The notes: generated by a model not told the origin, from the sequence alone. A stretch of DNA of 64,000 nucleotides from Macrobrachium rosenbergii (GCF_040412425.1 NC_089789.1:34984606-35048605); one strand, 5' to 3'. Shown: positions 37,825 through 50,604, numbered from the stretch's first letter. Made by a program: numbers and translations.

Positions 37825-40800
37825 GTATTTACGTTATTCATTGTCTATGCTTTCATTAGTTTTATGAGGGAAAATCTCATTTATTGGCGAATTCGCAAAA
37901 GTTATTTAGCTCAGAGGGATGATGAAATGTTTCCTTAGACAATGAGTGTTGTTCCAATGTGCTCCGTTTCCGAAGTCTACTTACTGACAGTTTGCCTGAT
38001 TGAACAAAACTAGGGCTGATGCCGAAAGAGAGCGTAACTTTAGGTATGCAGCAGACTAGATATGTCCACAAATATAGACAAGAAACTGAGAATGCAGACT
38101 ACTGGCCTTAGTAGCGGCTGTGGTGTTCAGTTGACAGTAGAATCTTTTTCTAATTGTAAGACATCCTCTCGAAAACAATTGGTTTGCACTGCCAGCAACG
38201 GCCATAACTCAGTACTTAGCATTGCTATATAAAGGTCAGTTCACAAAATAGCTCAGGGTAGATGTCAATTAGCCTTAACTGGGCTAGGTTATTAGAGGGA
38301 GACCACTTGAGTACTCCAGATTTGATAAGCTACAGTTAATGAATTTACGCTTATTAGGTTAAGGCTGTTGTGAAACTTGCCATTAATTAGGCTAGGCTAA
38401 TTTGCCAAAAATAACTAGGTTAGCCCTTACCTAACCAAAAATGCATTGTCCTATACTAGGCAAGGATAGGCTGTTCTTCATTCAACTTACATTCTTTAGC
38501 TAGTAGTTTCTGCAGCGCTTAGGATTAATAGGCCGCCTTGCTGAGTAAATTCATTCAGAACTGGGAATTAGTGACACTAGGGTGGGAACTGAAATAGTTA
38601 CAATGATGAATCTCAAGTAACTTGCTGTGAGCCATGGCATAGTCATTTTAGATTGTTGTCTGTGGTCCTCACTATATTTTGTTTTTGACTGAAGTTACCA
38701 TTTGCTTCACAGTTGCAGAAGCAATAGGGGTTATAGGCTGACTTGCTAAATAAATTCATTCAGAACTAGACCAAGGCTACTCCAGCATGATTACAAATTA
38801 CTCTGACCGGAATGTCTTGCTATAGGGTGTCAATACCATATCGCGCAGTTATCTGTACAAGTCAAAATCCTATAGAAAAAACAATTTTTGGGGCTTTAGG
38901 GTAGATCTAAGCCGGCTGTCCGTGGTGAGCTAGGCCATGGCAGTTGTTGTTTTTCTATAGAACTTTACCTGCTGAACAAGAATTTAAAGTAATATTTTGT
39001 CACTCGCCCGTAATTAAGCTGTATGAAGTATCTTAGAACTGGTGTGGTAAAACCCTTTCGAGAATAGCTAACAGTAGGCCGTTGGTAATTAGGGTTTTGG
39101 TACCTTATTGTTGTATTTCTGTTATATGTGTCATTTGGAACAAGCGAAAAGAAAGACATAGTGGGAGCTGTTTCATTCATTACTAGTACTACTGATTCTA
39201 AGCCTTAACACTCGTCATGCTAGCTTTCAGTTCACCAGTCAGCAGCTGCGGTTTTCTGCGCATGGCGAAACTACAAGAGACTGAAATGACGTTTCCCCGG
39301 TTATTTTACGTGCTGAACAAAATTTAAAGTAATTACCACATGCCAGAACATACGAGCACCGGGAATCTTTAAAAATGCAGATAAGTGCACAGCTGCCGTT
39401 CTGCCTCTGATGACCCCTAATGAAATACCCAAGTCAAAGCGGAAATGGTAATGATGTGTTTCCCGTTCTGAAAGCTTCGAATAATGTGCAGTGGAGCTGA
39501 ACTACGGCAATTGACGTTTTCTATGTTATTTGCACATACAAGAGTTTAAGGTAATATTTTGCCAGTCGGCTGCTGCTAAAACTGTAATTTACCCTTGAGC
39601 TGTGCGACCCCACTGGTACAGAAGTGCAGTTTTCAAGGGTCAGTTACATTTTGTTGCAGCCGACTGACAAAATATTTTAAATTCTTGTTCAGCAGGCAAA
39701 ATACCATAGGAAAACGTCAATTGCCATAGGCTAGCTCACCACGGACAGCCGGCTTAGAATTACCTGGCTTTAACTCTATGTATATCTACTCTAATATCAG
39801 CCCTGTATATTGAAGTTTTTTCCCAAAATCTATTTCCCACACTTCATACAAAGATCATACTAAAATCTTTTCCAAATTTATCTTAAGAGGTTTTTACTGA
39901 CAAATGCTGTTACCCACGAACTTTTTCTAGTTTCTTTGTTTTGATGGTCACACAAATGGTGCTCCCAATCTTTTTTTTTTTTTTTTTTTTTTTGGCCAAG
40001 TGTTGGGTTGGTGGTATGTGAACAATGCTGAAACCTAATTTTGTTTCTCCAAATTCAGTGAGAATTTTGGAATTCAGGCACTGCTTGTCAAAACTAGCTT
40101 CAGTTCTCAGTTGTGGTTCCTTTGGTGCAGATATGTAACCCTTATTCTGTGGGGTTTGGCTGTTTTGAATTTTTAGTTTAGTGCTTCAGGTGTTTATGAC
40201 ATTTATCTTTGTAATAATAAATTATGATTAAGGGTAACTCAATGGGAAAGTGGGTTTTTAGCTGGGGGAAATACAAAAGTGAAACAACGAGGATGTATTC
40301 TAACGTCCCATTATAACCTCCTCCTTCAAGTAGTTCTGATTCTGATTAAGATAAGGTTGGTAAATTGTCACAATACTTCAGTCACTTCCTTGAGCACCTT
40401 GATAGGTACCAGCCTTATGGCAATGTATGCTAGAATGTAAAAGACAGCAAATATCCCGGTAACAGCAAATTGCGATTGATTTAAGTATGATTTTTGTATT
40501 GTGTGCAGTAAGGAGATTTCAGGACACAGCATAAAAACTCCAATGTCGAGTTGCTGTTTTAAAGGAAGATATTACCTTGGAGTTTACTGAACATTGAGTC
40601 ATCTGGTAAATATTTTCTTTAAACCATGTTGGTACTGTGGAATAGAAGATATGATTTATATTTTAATGTGTTTCTGATATTGGTAAGAAATTAGACGAGT
40701 AGGCCTATTATTAAGAGATACTGGAGTCCAGTATTTCCTTATTGCATACAGGTATGGGGACCACAGAGGAAGCCTGGGTTTTTGGGTGGTGAAAATACAA

Positions 40801-43538
40801 AATAGCAAAATACAGGGATGTATTTTAACATCCCATTAAACTTCTGTAAGTTTTGATTAAGGTAAATTTTATTAACGGTTTTCAAAGTTACGACATTCAC
40901 CAGGTTAAGTGAGGACCTGGAAGCCTGTTACATGAATTAAGGCCTTTGCAAGGACCTAAGTACCCACAGGTTGAAAGCAGGCCACAACCTAATTTTTAAA
41001 TATGTTTCGGTTAGGTGGGAGGCCAGGACTTATCCCCGTCTAGGTAAGTACGTACCCGTTGCCTGAGGTTAGGTTAATAAGGGACAAGTCCCCTGGCTAT
41101 GTAAGGACCAGGTGCCCTAGGTCAGGTTTGTCTGCAACCCTATTTAAGTTATAGTAGCCTCCTCGTCAGGTAATGACACGGAGCCCTATGTTAGGTTAGG
41201 TTACCTAATCCTTTTATTTCACTTGTTTTTCCCTCCCCAAAAACCCTACTGAGTTATCTTAAAATACAGTATATACAGACCATGATGAACAGGTTGCAAA
41301 GACTTGCATTGTATGGATGAGACTTGAGATTAGTACAGTATTTGAAAACCTAATCTGATAATGCATGTTTAAAATCCATCATATTTGATGAAGGGCATTG
41401 CCAGTGCTGCCTTAGCCAGTCAGTGTCTTAGAGGCCTATTTCTTTTTTTGGTGGGGGTACGGGGGGGAGCTGGACAGGGGTTTGGTTTCATTTGCTTGGT
41501 TTAACTTAATTCAATATTATTGTGTTACTTGGATCCTGAATATCATCTACATACAAGATACTCGCCTGAAGAAATTATCTTGATAGATATGTGCCACTCC
41601 CCCTTTAAGCCTCCTTAAAATTGTTGCTTACCTTCACATTCCGAGGATGGTCTTGTTTCCCTTAGCAAATTTGAATTATTGAGGGTTTTTTTATGTGACT
41701 AACAGTCCTCAGGAGTCTAGATCTTCTCTGTTTCGTGTATGTTCGCAGGTTAATGCTGAGTATTGCAAGTCTATGATACCACGATAGTCGAAATTATACC
41801 AAACTGTTAGGCCTACACAAGACAAAATTGTAAAATGGAAGGAGCAGCAGCGAGAAAGAGGTTGAATGTGAACTATATTCCTATATGAATTCATCTAGGG
41901 CATTGAGAGCTAACTGAAGAATTAAAAGGACCTTTAAAAATTTATGAAGTCTTTCTATGCTAATCAGCCAGTATCTAAGTTATGTTGTAATTCACAGTCC
42001 ATTAGGGTTAAATACCACAATCATCATTTACCATTTGCACTATTTGAGTTTGTCTTGTCTAGAAAGTTTGGTATACCTTATCCGAAGTTTGGTTATGGTC
42101 TATGTAAGCCAGTGGTTGCTGTATATCATTGCTGGGTGCTAAGCTTAGCCTGCTTGTGTGACACTAGTTAACAAATTCAGTTGGGTTTCATTGCCTAACA
42201 TGGGCCTTGATGGCATTACTTAACAGAAAGGTTCAGTAGCATGACTACAGTATGTATAGTGCTGTAGTGGGTCTCTTAAAATCTCTTAGAATTAGTGGGG
42301 TTCATATAGACTTACAGTGGGTCTCTGTCTCTGAATTAGTGGGGCTCGTATAGTCTTAAGTGGACCCATTAAAATTCCAGTGAACTTCAGTTTTAAAATT
42401 TCAGTTTGACTCCATAGCTTGAGGTGTCTTTCGTTGTAGATTGGTATGTCTATAGAGTGCCGTATATTTTGTTGACATGCCACGGTAGTGAAGATGGTTT
42501 GCTATTTTTATCTTAATCATTTAGTGGGATGCTGTTGCATGATCTGTTTGGTGCTATTACTTAACCATGCGAGTAGCCTATATCAGTGGCATACTATACA
42601 GCATTATGTATCAAGTTGGTGACCTATCTTTAATTTTTAAGTGTTCCATGAATAAGTTTATACATGGTTCTCTATTACTAGAATATAGTGGGTTTGTAAG
42701 GTAAATGTATCAGGGGGATTTTGTACTTAAATACAAGTTCTGGATATTGGAGATTTGCTGCTTTGATCTTAAGTCTCCATGATATAAGTAATACGAAACA
42801 CATGCTAAAATACTTTACAAATTTACTGTTCCCATTATAGTTGTCCACCCAAACTTTTTCAAAGTTCTTTGTTTTTATGTTTTTTTGCAAGTGGCCTCCC
42901 AATCAGATTTTGATTGTCCCAATGGATGAAATATGCACTGCTAAATGCTAATTCCATTTGTAGTATACAGTAGTTTAGCAAAGCTGAGTTTTCAGTGGTA
43001 GCTGTAATTAAAATTAAGTTGTCATGCAAAAATCAACATGGAACAATCAGCAAGGTCTTAAGCTGGAATAAACTGTGGGGTGTACAGCAAGCCTGCCTGT
43101 CCCACTGATTATTTGGATTGCTCTAAATGAGCACAAGTGTATAAGGTATCTTTTTTTATGAATGAAATGTTTTGCCTATTTAACCAAAATAACCTAATAT
43201 GTAAATGCAATAGTTAGGCATTTTTTTTTTTTACCCTAGGCACCAGGAAAAAATATTAAGTATATCTGTGAAATGAAACGTTGTACCAGGATCTTACAAA
43301 AGTCACTATTTAAAGTGATAAAAGTCACTTTATAGTACAAAAATAAACGTTTGGACTGTGGAAGGATGATTGCTAAATAAACTGTTAGTGGCAGTCAGTA
43401 GGTCTTGAATGTATGATAAGCTACAGTTAGTTTCTGTCAGGGTTTAAGGATATGTAAGAATTCTATCATTCTACTCTTTGTCTTTTGTTATAAATATCGA
43501 AGTACTGTATTCACTTAATTTTTCTCTTTTTTTTCCAG
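37825..43538 (+). other. Intron 1 of the candidate transcript, repeat-bearing
   Basis: Bounded by gtattt and a pyrimidine-rich ttttctcttttttttccag. It contains the four-copy repeat cluster at 38891-39777, a poly(T) near 39970, and a pair of related segments at 40240-40330 and 40780-40865 (both with gggtttttgg/agctgggg, a gatgtatt.taac.tcccatta core). Scattered ttaggttaggtt steps near 41050 and 41190 resemble the arthropod TTAGG telomere unit but are too few to call. Confidence 0.35.
38891..39777. repeat. Cluster of four related about 100-bp segments, one inverted
   Basis: Copies at 38891-39008 (plus), about 39278-39335 (plus, short), 39505-39590 (plus) and 39657-39777 (minus) share agccggctgtccgtggtgag (outer two), a caattgacgttttccta-type step, gctgaacaagaatttaaa and a gtcagtcggctgc end. 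The outer pair forms an inverted repeat 118-121 bp long with roughly 85-90% identity; the third and fourth form a tighter hairpin with a 65-bp loop. No coding capacity is seen. Likely remains of an unclassified mobile or foldback element. Confidence 0.75.
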
Positions 43539-43671
43539 GGCAATTTGAACCCATTGGATTGCCGGATGGATTAGATGAATATTGTAAAAATGGATTACCA
43601 AGTTGCTCTTGCCACTGATGAGATGATGGATGTCTTCCTGTTGACAGGATCAGCTATTCTCAATTTAAAAA
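43539..43671 (+). ncRNA. Candidate exon 2 of the plus-strand transcript
   Basis: Preceded by a textbook acceptor (a 20-base T/C-rich tract ending in ccag) and followed by a strong donor, aaaaa|gtaagat. The 133-nt exon has a frame reading QFEPIGLPDGLDEYCKNGLP then a stop, with no compatible start upstream in the proposed exon 1, and a second frame from the ATG at 43575 (MNIVKMDYQVALATDEMMDV) that stays open to the donor and ends nine-plus codons into exon 3. Splice-site quality makes this the best-supported exon of the locus. Confidence 0.45.
43575..43671 (+). CDS. Possible 45-residue spliced short frame
   Basis: From the ATG at 43575 across the donor at 43671 into exon 3 (46676) the frame ends at a TGA near 46715, giving about 45 residues. 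The start context (ttagATGa) is poor and no family is recognised. It may be a chance frame in a non-coding transcript. Confidence 0.15.
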
Positions 43672-46600
43672 GTAAGATACATGTTTTGTACTGTTTGTCT
43701 AGGATGACAGTAAAGTGCAATGGCATTTAATGATAATCGGAAAAGTCAGGCCAGTGTCAACATGTGTGCTGCAGACTTAAGAATTTACTGGAGAGTGAAG
43801 GGGTCTCTTTATTGGGAGTTGGAGCTCATGTTTGGGTAAAACTATCTGGATGCCATATTAAAGGTAAATGAATTTTAATTGGATTAGAAGCGTATGGTAC
43901 AATCGCTCTGGAATGTTTTGGCGTACTTTCAGTGAGTTTCGGACAAGAGTTTACAAAATAGTAACTGGCAGTTTTCACGAGGCCATCCCTCGCGTGATAT
44001 AATATGATAGACAGAGCTTGGTGGTGTGTAAGCTGCGCTGCTTTCTGCTCTAAAAATAAATTCCGATTCTTTTGCCATAACCATACGTATTTCTGTGCTC
44101 AGCATTGCTGCGACTAACTACAACATAGTCCTTTAAGATATTAAGTAAACGAAATATTCCATTAGTGCTTGTGTTCCTATATGTCAGTAATAGGGTGTTC
44201 GCTTCTCAGTGGGAAATATATATGTACATGAAAATATAAATTTTATTGATTTGTTTCCATTCAGATTGAACTTTTTATTGTTCACGTGGAATTTAGCCTG
44301 TGGGTAATTTATGCTTTCGATATGCAGGTCACTTTATTGCATTAGGCATTACAGATTTTATGAATGGACCTTGTTCAACCTTTGTCACCTAAAAATAAAA
44401 ATTATACTAAGTTCAATGAAAGGAATATAGTTTTGATTTATATTTTGTTCATAGCCACCCCCGTCCCTCCACACACACAGTATTTCGGGACTATAGCTGA
44501 CACCTCAGTCTGTCGTTCCAATATCTCTGTCCGTTCTTCATACTTATGACTCAGTAAAGGTTCAACTTTAATGATACCGAAGTATGTAGCCTGCGATTAA
44601 GATGCTATTGAATTGATTTTTATGGGGTCCATATTTGACGATTGTTGCTAGTGAATTTCAGATTTTCAGAAGACTCGTGTCCACAAGTTGTTCAATGTTT
44701 TCCATGGATCTTGTTAGTCATCTTGAATGGAACATGCGGCGGTTCCATCGTGGTTTTTATTGCTGCACTAAAATTTTGAGACTTCTACAGTTATTTGTGA
44801 TTTTTATTTTCTCTACATAGCTGTTACCTAACTTGATTTTGGTGCCTTTACAGATGTTTTAAGAAATTGTATTGATTGCATTCATTTACTTTGAGATGTA
44901 CGTTTTCATTCTTAAAATTTGCCCTTTTTCGGCGTGATTCGTAAATTAATGAGTCTGCGATGAAAAAAAAAAAAAAGTCCGCAGCTCGATATGCTGTTAA
45001 GACTTAATTTGTAATTAAGTTCGAAGACTAGATAACAAAGATTCGGAACCGTGCTAATTTTGAAGTGTGAACATTCTTACAGCAGTTACTTGGTGGATAT
45101 CAGATTTGTAAAAAGTTATGTATTTTTGTACAAATATTCGGGTATCGATCATTTACAATTCATAATACATAGAAATGGATGTTGAGGTCTTCATTTCAGA
45201 TTTACAGATAAAAGTATATATTTTTATTGCTTTAATCATTTAAATTCAACTGGTCGCATTTTCCTGTTACAAATGACTATATCTTTCCTGTAGTTAAAAA
45301 AATGACTTCGCCTTGTTATGATGTGTGCAAAAATGGCAAAACTTTCATGCTATAACCCTGATTAGTGTGTTTGTGTTTGTTTGGGAAGCTGAAAAAAAAT
45401 TATAGCCGAAAATTTAATATTTTTTATTGACTGCTCAAATTTTACAGAACACTGAACTTTTTTCAATAAAAGCTAACAAGGATCGATGAGTGATGCACAA
45501 GATGCGTTATGTGGATCCACATATTTTCATGAAAAAAAAAATTAATAATAATAATTCGGCCACACGTAGACGAGACTTAACACATCGGGTGCCCGTGAAA
45601 TAGAACTAGTAAAGGGATAATAGAGTAATTTATCAGACAAAAGTGTACAAGATAGTATGAATACCTGGGTAGTCAGAATTATGAAAATGGTGGTAGTTAA
45701 GATATGAATTGACGGGTTTATATGGAGTAGAAGAAGAAAGTAGTAGAAGCCATCTGCAAAGTACCTGAGATTTTGATGATGCCTAAGTAGGGATCCAAAT
45801 AGACAGGTGTGATGATTTGATTTTTTAAAGGCTTCCTTTGCAATAACGTCCTAAATTTCATTAGTGATAAGTGATTCAGAGAAAGGATAGAAAACTCCAA
45901 GCTACTAATGTTCCAACATTTTACCCATGATCTCGAAACTGGCAGTGCAAGGATAGTATCAGTAACTTAGGTGATGCAGTCTCTCGTTCCCGTTTTCTTG
46001 ATTGGGATGTTTTTAGCTTATTTTTATTTTTACGAAAACATATACTCATATTATGGTACTGATGTTCCTTCTACATTCTAAGTAGAAGCCTTAGTCATGT
46101 TCTGTTTATACGTGTGTTTTCTGACATTCAGGTCAGGCAACAGAAGTGGAGAGAAGAGAGGAGTAAAAATAATTAGGAAAACTGACAGGAGGGATGGATG
46201 GATAAACAGGATAGTAATAGGATATTAAAAGAATGACTAGGTGGTGTCTTGTATAGCATTAGAAATGGCAGTGCGAAGGGGTATGGTCAGCGATACTGGA
46301 ATAACCGATCTTTGGGTAGGCTTAAATTCAGCATCAGCAACTGAAAGAGAGAGGGTGAATAACGAAATGAAGGTGTGTAGCATTGAGTGAGGATAGTGCA
46401 AGTAGAAAGTGTCAAGTGCAGTCTGTAACGAGACAAGGAATGGACAGACAGTTACTAAGGGGGAGGGGAGGGAAATTTGTGTGTAATGGAGAGAATGTGA
46501 ATGAATAGGTATCGAAAACATGCAAGAGGAAATTTCTAGTAACTCCACCTGAGGGTTTCCAATCTAACAGGAATTCATTCTTGAACTGTGACTGTATAAT

Positions 46601-46675
46601 TTATTTAATACCTATGAATACGTCGACATAAATTTCTTTGGAACCTGACTAAAGTATTTATTTCTTTTTTTGCAG
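43672..46675 (+). other. Intron 2 of the candidate transcript
   Basis: Bounded by gtaagat and a tttatttctttttttgcag acceptor. Mostly unique AT-rich DNA; I see no mobile element or open frame in it. Confidence 0.35.
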
Positions 46676-46919
46676 GTATGAGTCCAAGAGTGGTGCTCCG
46701 TGATTACTGGAAATGACCAGAATTTCGATGCTGATTTCTGAAAAGGTCATATTCTGATCTTGCGACATCCAAAGTTGGCCAACAGCTGGCCTTACTAGCA
46801 AGGAGGATATTCATGTCCAAGAAGTCGTGAGAGAACCCCCAGCGAAAGTATGATTTGGAAGCACTCAGACACTCGAGAGTAAAAGGAAAAAAACTGGAAA
46901 CACCAATGATACATAGAGC

Positions 46920-48110
46920 CAGCAGGATGACTGACTAGAGGGAAAGCCATACACACGCATTACGAGGAGGAGGAAGACAGCAGTATGAATGGTAGGCTAA
47001 AACCACACTACAAGGGGAAAAAACGCCCTGAAGAGCTAAAGAGAGACAGCAGGATGACTGACAGGAGATAGTCCCACACACTACAAGGAAGAGACAGCAG
47101 GATCTGACTGACTGACCACTGAAAGGAAAAAGCTTCCAGAAAAGCCACTCCACTCTACAAGAAAGGAAAAAGATAGAGAGCAGGATGACTGACTGGTGAG
47201 AAAGCCCCACTCACTACAAGGAGGAGAGACGGCAGGATATGACTTCACTGGAGAGAAAGCCCCACACAGTACAAGGAGTAGTGAGACAGCTGGATGACGC
47301 CACACTACAAGAGAAAAACGACCAGAAGAGCTAGAGAGAGAGAAAAAAAATAGTATGATTGGAGAGAAAGATCCACACACTACGAGGAGGCGTTAGACAG
47401 CAGGATGACTGATTGGAGAGGAAGCCCCACACTACGAGGAGATGATTGACTGACTGGAGAGGAAGCAACGCTACGAGAAAGAAAGAAACGACCAGAAGCT
47501 GAGAGCCCCACACACTACGAGGAAGAGGTAGACAGCAAGCCACGCTACATGAAAGAAAAAACGACCAGAAGAGCTGGAAAAAAAAAAAAACAGAAGATAG
47601 CAGAGCTGACTGATTGGAGAGGAAGCCACACTGCAAGAAAGAAAAAACTACCAGAAGATAGCTGGATGACTGGAGAGAAAGCCGCAACCCGAAGAGTTAA
47701 GAATGAGACAGCAGGATGACTGATTGGAGAGGGAGCCCCACACTAACGGGAGATGACTGACTGGAGAGCGTGCCACGCTGCAAGAAATAAAAAACGACGT
47801 GAGAGCTGGATGATTGGAGAGAAAGCCGCAACCAGAAGAGCTAAGAGTGAGACAGCAGGATGACTGATTGGAGAGGGAGCCCCACGCACTAACGGGAGAT
47901 GACTGACTGACTGGAGAGAGCGTCACGCTGCAAGAAAGAAAAAACGTCTAGAAGAGTTGGATGACTGGCGAAAGCCGCGACCAGGAGAGCTAAGAGTGAG
48001 ACAGCCACTCACTAAAAGGAGATGACTGACTGGCGAAAGCCGCGACCAGGAGAGCTAAGAGTGAGACAGCCACTCACTAAAAGGAGGAGATGACTGACTG
48101 GAGAGAAAAC
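46920..48110. repeat. Degenerate 40-70-bp repeat array inside the terminal exon
   Basis: Irregular tandem copies of gactgactggagagaaagc, then a ccacactac step, a caagga/cgaggaggag step and agacagcaggat. A 53-base segment (48018 onward, skipping one copy at 47965) with gactggcgaaagccgcgacc is duplicated almost exactly. Unit length varies, so it resembles a decaying or recombining satellite. Confidence 0.75.
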
Positions 48111-48215
48111 AAGTCGGAAAACGAACACAGCAAGCAGCGAAGAGAACGGGGTTTCTATTAAAGATAGCATGAAACTAATTGGAGAAAGCAAAAATATTGT
48201 GAAAGTTACCTGTGG

Positions 48216-48230
48216 AATAAAGCAAATAAA
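48216..48230 (+). terminator. Tandem poly(A) signals
   Basis: Two AATAAA hexamers nine bases apart, with a T/GT-rich downstream element at 48233-48275. They close the plus-strand transcript model. Confidence 0.4.
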
Positions 48231-48250
48231 ATGTCTTCTTTGTATGTCTG

Positions 48251-49249
48251 ACCCGTTTAGTTTTGTTGTCTTTCTTGCTAGATTTTTCTCCATGCCTCGC
48301 TCTCTGTTTTAACAGCAGTCAATCTCCTGTCGTATAAAACCCCGCAAAGCCAACTTTACTGTTTCCTGGAAAACGAGACAGTATTCCCAGAGGAAAGCAG
48401 ACACTGGAGAAAATGCCACATTCACCAAAGTAAAAAGGCAGAATAGTCGAGTGTAAAAGATTGAAAGCTGATGAGAGGGAAATTACTTTCTTCCCTTAGA
48501 CTTAACTCCTCAGTGTGTTCATTCTCTTTTACCATTTAACGAATGCAACTTCCCAGTCTTAGTAACATGTAAAGAACATACTTGCAAATTCCAGGGGAAC
48601 AAGAGCTCTAGAAAAGGTTTCTGTCGGGGGGGCATTTCAGCCAAAAAACGTTCGTGGAAGCAAAGTGAGACAGCAGTAATCAAGAATTGCCAGCCTTGTA
48701 CAATTTTGCCATATACCTATATTTCTTTTATTGTGGACCTTTTGTCTTAAAGTGTTCAGACCATATGACAATGATTTTAGCAAGGCTGTTTCCTTATTCT
48801 CGTTAAGTGAATAAACTAATTTGTATCATCAGTAGAGAGAACGTTAATTTCACAGAACCTGTTACATACAGAGTCAAATATATAAAAATCTCCATCTTGC
48901 AATAGTTGCCGATTAATAGAGAATGAGTAAAATTACCTATACTGCTACTGAAAGACACGGTTAAGACTTTATATATTCAAATGAATATCGAGGACGGACA
49001 AATAAAAATTAAGTTAGAATTTAACATTCTGTTTCAAAGGTATTTTATAACATCAAATTTGAGACTTCTAAATGGGTTGCTAGGAAAACTTAATTCGTCA
49101 CTTCACTATTTACTCTATTATGAAATAATCTCAAAACAAAAAGTAGGGTATACAGGCCATTAAAAACTAAACAATCCCAAAATAACAGCTATCGCTTGCA
49201 ACAAGGGACAGACCTTCCACTGAAGTCCTAATAAATTGTTGTTTTTTCA
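48251..49249. other. Convergent intergenic spacer
   Basis: About 1 kb between the proposed 3' ends of the plus- and minus-strand transcripts. No gene seen. Confidence 0.4.
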
Positions 49250-49270
49250 ACTTTCATAAATGAATACACC

Positions 49271-49276
49271 TTTATT
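49271..49276 (-). terminator. Poly(A) signal of the minus-strand gene
   Basis: TTTATT on the plus strand is AATAAA on the minus strand, about 870 bases after the proposed stop codon. It is the first such site in a plausible position; single hexamers are common in AT-rich DNA. Confidence 0.25.
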
Positions 49277-50146
49277 TAGGCAAATAAATGGACAAGTAAC
49301 ACGTCATTTTGCATTCTGACGATATGAATTATGTACACGGCATGTCTCTGAGAACCTATTAATGTAAGACAAAGCGCCAATTAAATGTGATGTTCCCAGA
49401 TCGTGAGGAAGACGCGCAGTCAAGAACGTAAAATGATAAAATTTAACGCGCAGCCTAAGAATGTAGTATAAAAACTTCAAATATACAGAGCGATCATGAT
49501 TCCCCAAAGTTTTACGAGCCTTGCTGCAAATGTCAATAGCATTTTTTTTTTAAACCGAGGGTCAGCACGACAGTCGCAAAAACACTAACGTTCATTAAAT
49601 CAATACTAGTGGTAATAGTGCTATGAGTAAAAACGCAAAAATGCTAAAAAAATAAACTGAATTTTCTCATTCTATCTAGTGTCGAATCTCTAATTTGACA
49701 ATCATGAGTCCACAGTATATAACGGACGACCAAGAGAAGCCGTTAGTCTTCTTTGTCATTAGATAAAACTATCTTGTTTAACGAGGCATATTTTACTACA
49801 GAAACTTAAAATATTGAAACTTTACGAAAGTCAGTCTGCATTATCTGTCAGGCAACTGAACCCAATCACTTCAGCCATAATAAGTGAACAAATATGGCAA
49901 TATTCCGTTGACAACTCTTGACAACGACTGTTCTACACAGTTTCCCCAAAGCTTTTGTACTCAATCTGCTCCCACACCAAGACCTTCCACGAAGTCCTTG
50001 TTCCCTAGAATGTAATGAATTACATCTCTAAAGAATCAGCAAGTGCTTCATGCACTGGCAAATGAGTATGGATACATTAAAAAGTAAAGCCTAAGGAAGG
50101 AAAGGGCAATTTCTTCCTCGCAAAAAATCAATGTACACTTGACTCA

Positions 50147-50301
50147 CTATTCACGAACTCCGTGAACTGATCCATGTGCTTCGGTGAATGATGGCATCTG
50201 CCCCAGTGTGCTTTCACTGTGGGTATTCTCTCGTCCTCTTTGATCAGAAGCAAAGCTGACTTTTGAGGGGCTCTCTTCATTTTCGGTTGTTTCCATTCCA
50301 C
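50147..50301 (-). CDS. Terminal coding exon of a minus-strand gene, unknown product
   Basis: On the minus strand a strong acceptor (attattttttcag) opens an exon whose frame reads GGMETTENEESPSKVSFASD and continues to ...HGSVHGVRE and a stop at 50147-50149. The tail is hydrophilic, rich in Ser, Glu and Thr, and looks like a disordered C-terminus with several SP/TE steps. Entry is in phase 1, needing one base from the previous exon. The internal ATG at 50296-50294 (context gga-ATG-g) could instead start a 49-residue protein if the upstream exons are all 5' UTR. No family recognised. Confidence 0.4.
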
Positions 50302-50604
50302 CTGAAAAAATAATACTTTGAGAAATTCTGTAGTTAAACTTTGAATGTAAGTTTATGAGCATATTCAAGGATTTAATAAGTGACAAATGTACTTATAAAA
50401 TGTAAATAAAAACTACTGGCAAAAATAGAAAGCTTTCATTTAACCTTTAACTTTACAAAAGCTATCACAATTTTAGCAGAGAGCAATTCCAAAAAAATAC
50501 ACCTAAATTTTACATGAACAATTAACCACACAAGTTTAGAGTTTTCATGTTTACAGACATAAACCATTCATTTTCCAGTATACTGTAGCAAACAGTTAAT
50601 AAGG

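Larger units (their letters stand above)
46676..48250 (+). ncRNA. Candidate terminal exon, repeat-rich and purine-rich
   Basis: Starts after a strong acceptor and ends near two AATAAA signals (48216-48221 and 48225-48230) that are followed by a T/GT-rich stretch, as expected of a cleavage site near 48,250. From about 46920 to 48110 it is made of degenerate repeats around gatgactgactggagagaaa, agccccacacactac and aaggaggagagacagcag. No long plus-strand frame exists; stops are frequent. Long minus frames (47081-47926) simply read the repeat antisense. Confidence 0.4.

Noticed and set aside
41040..41210. ttaggttaggtt steps resembling arthropod telomere repeats
   Set aside because: Only two or three units at a time; too few for an interstitial telomere.
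47081..47926. Minus frames of 90-118 codons rich in Ser, Leu and Phe (NQSSCCLTLSSSGCGFLS type)
   Set aside because: They are the antisense of the purine-rich degenerate repeat; no splice or start context.
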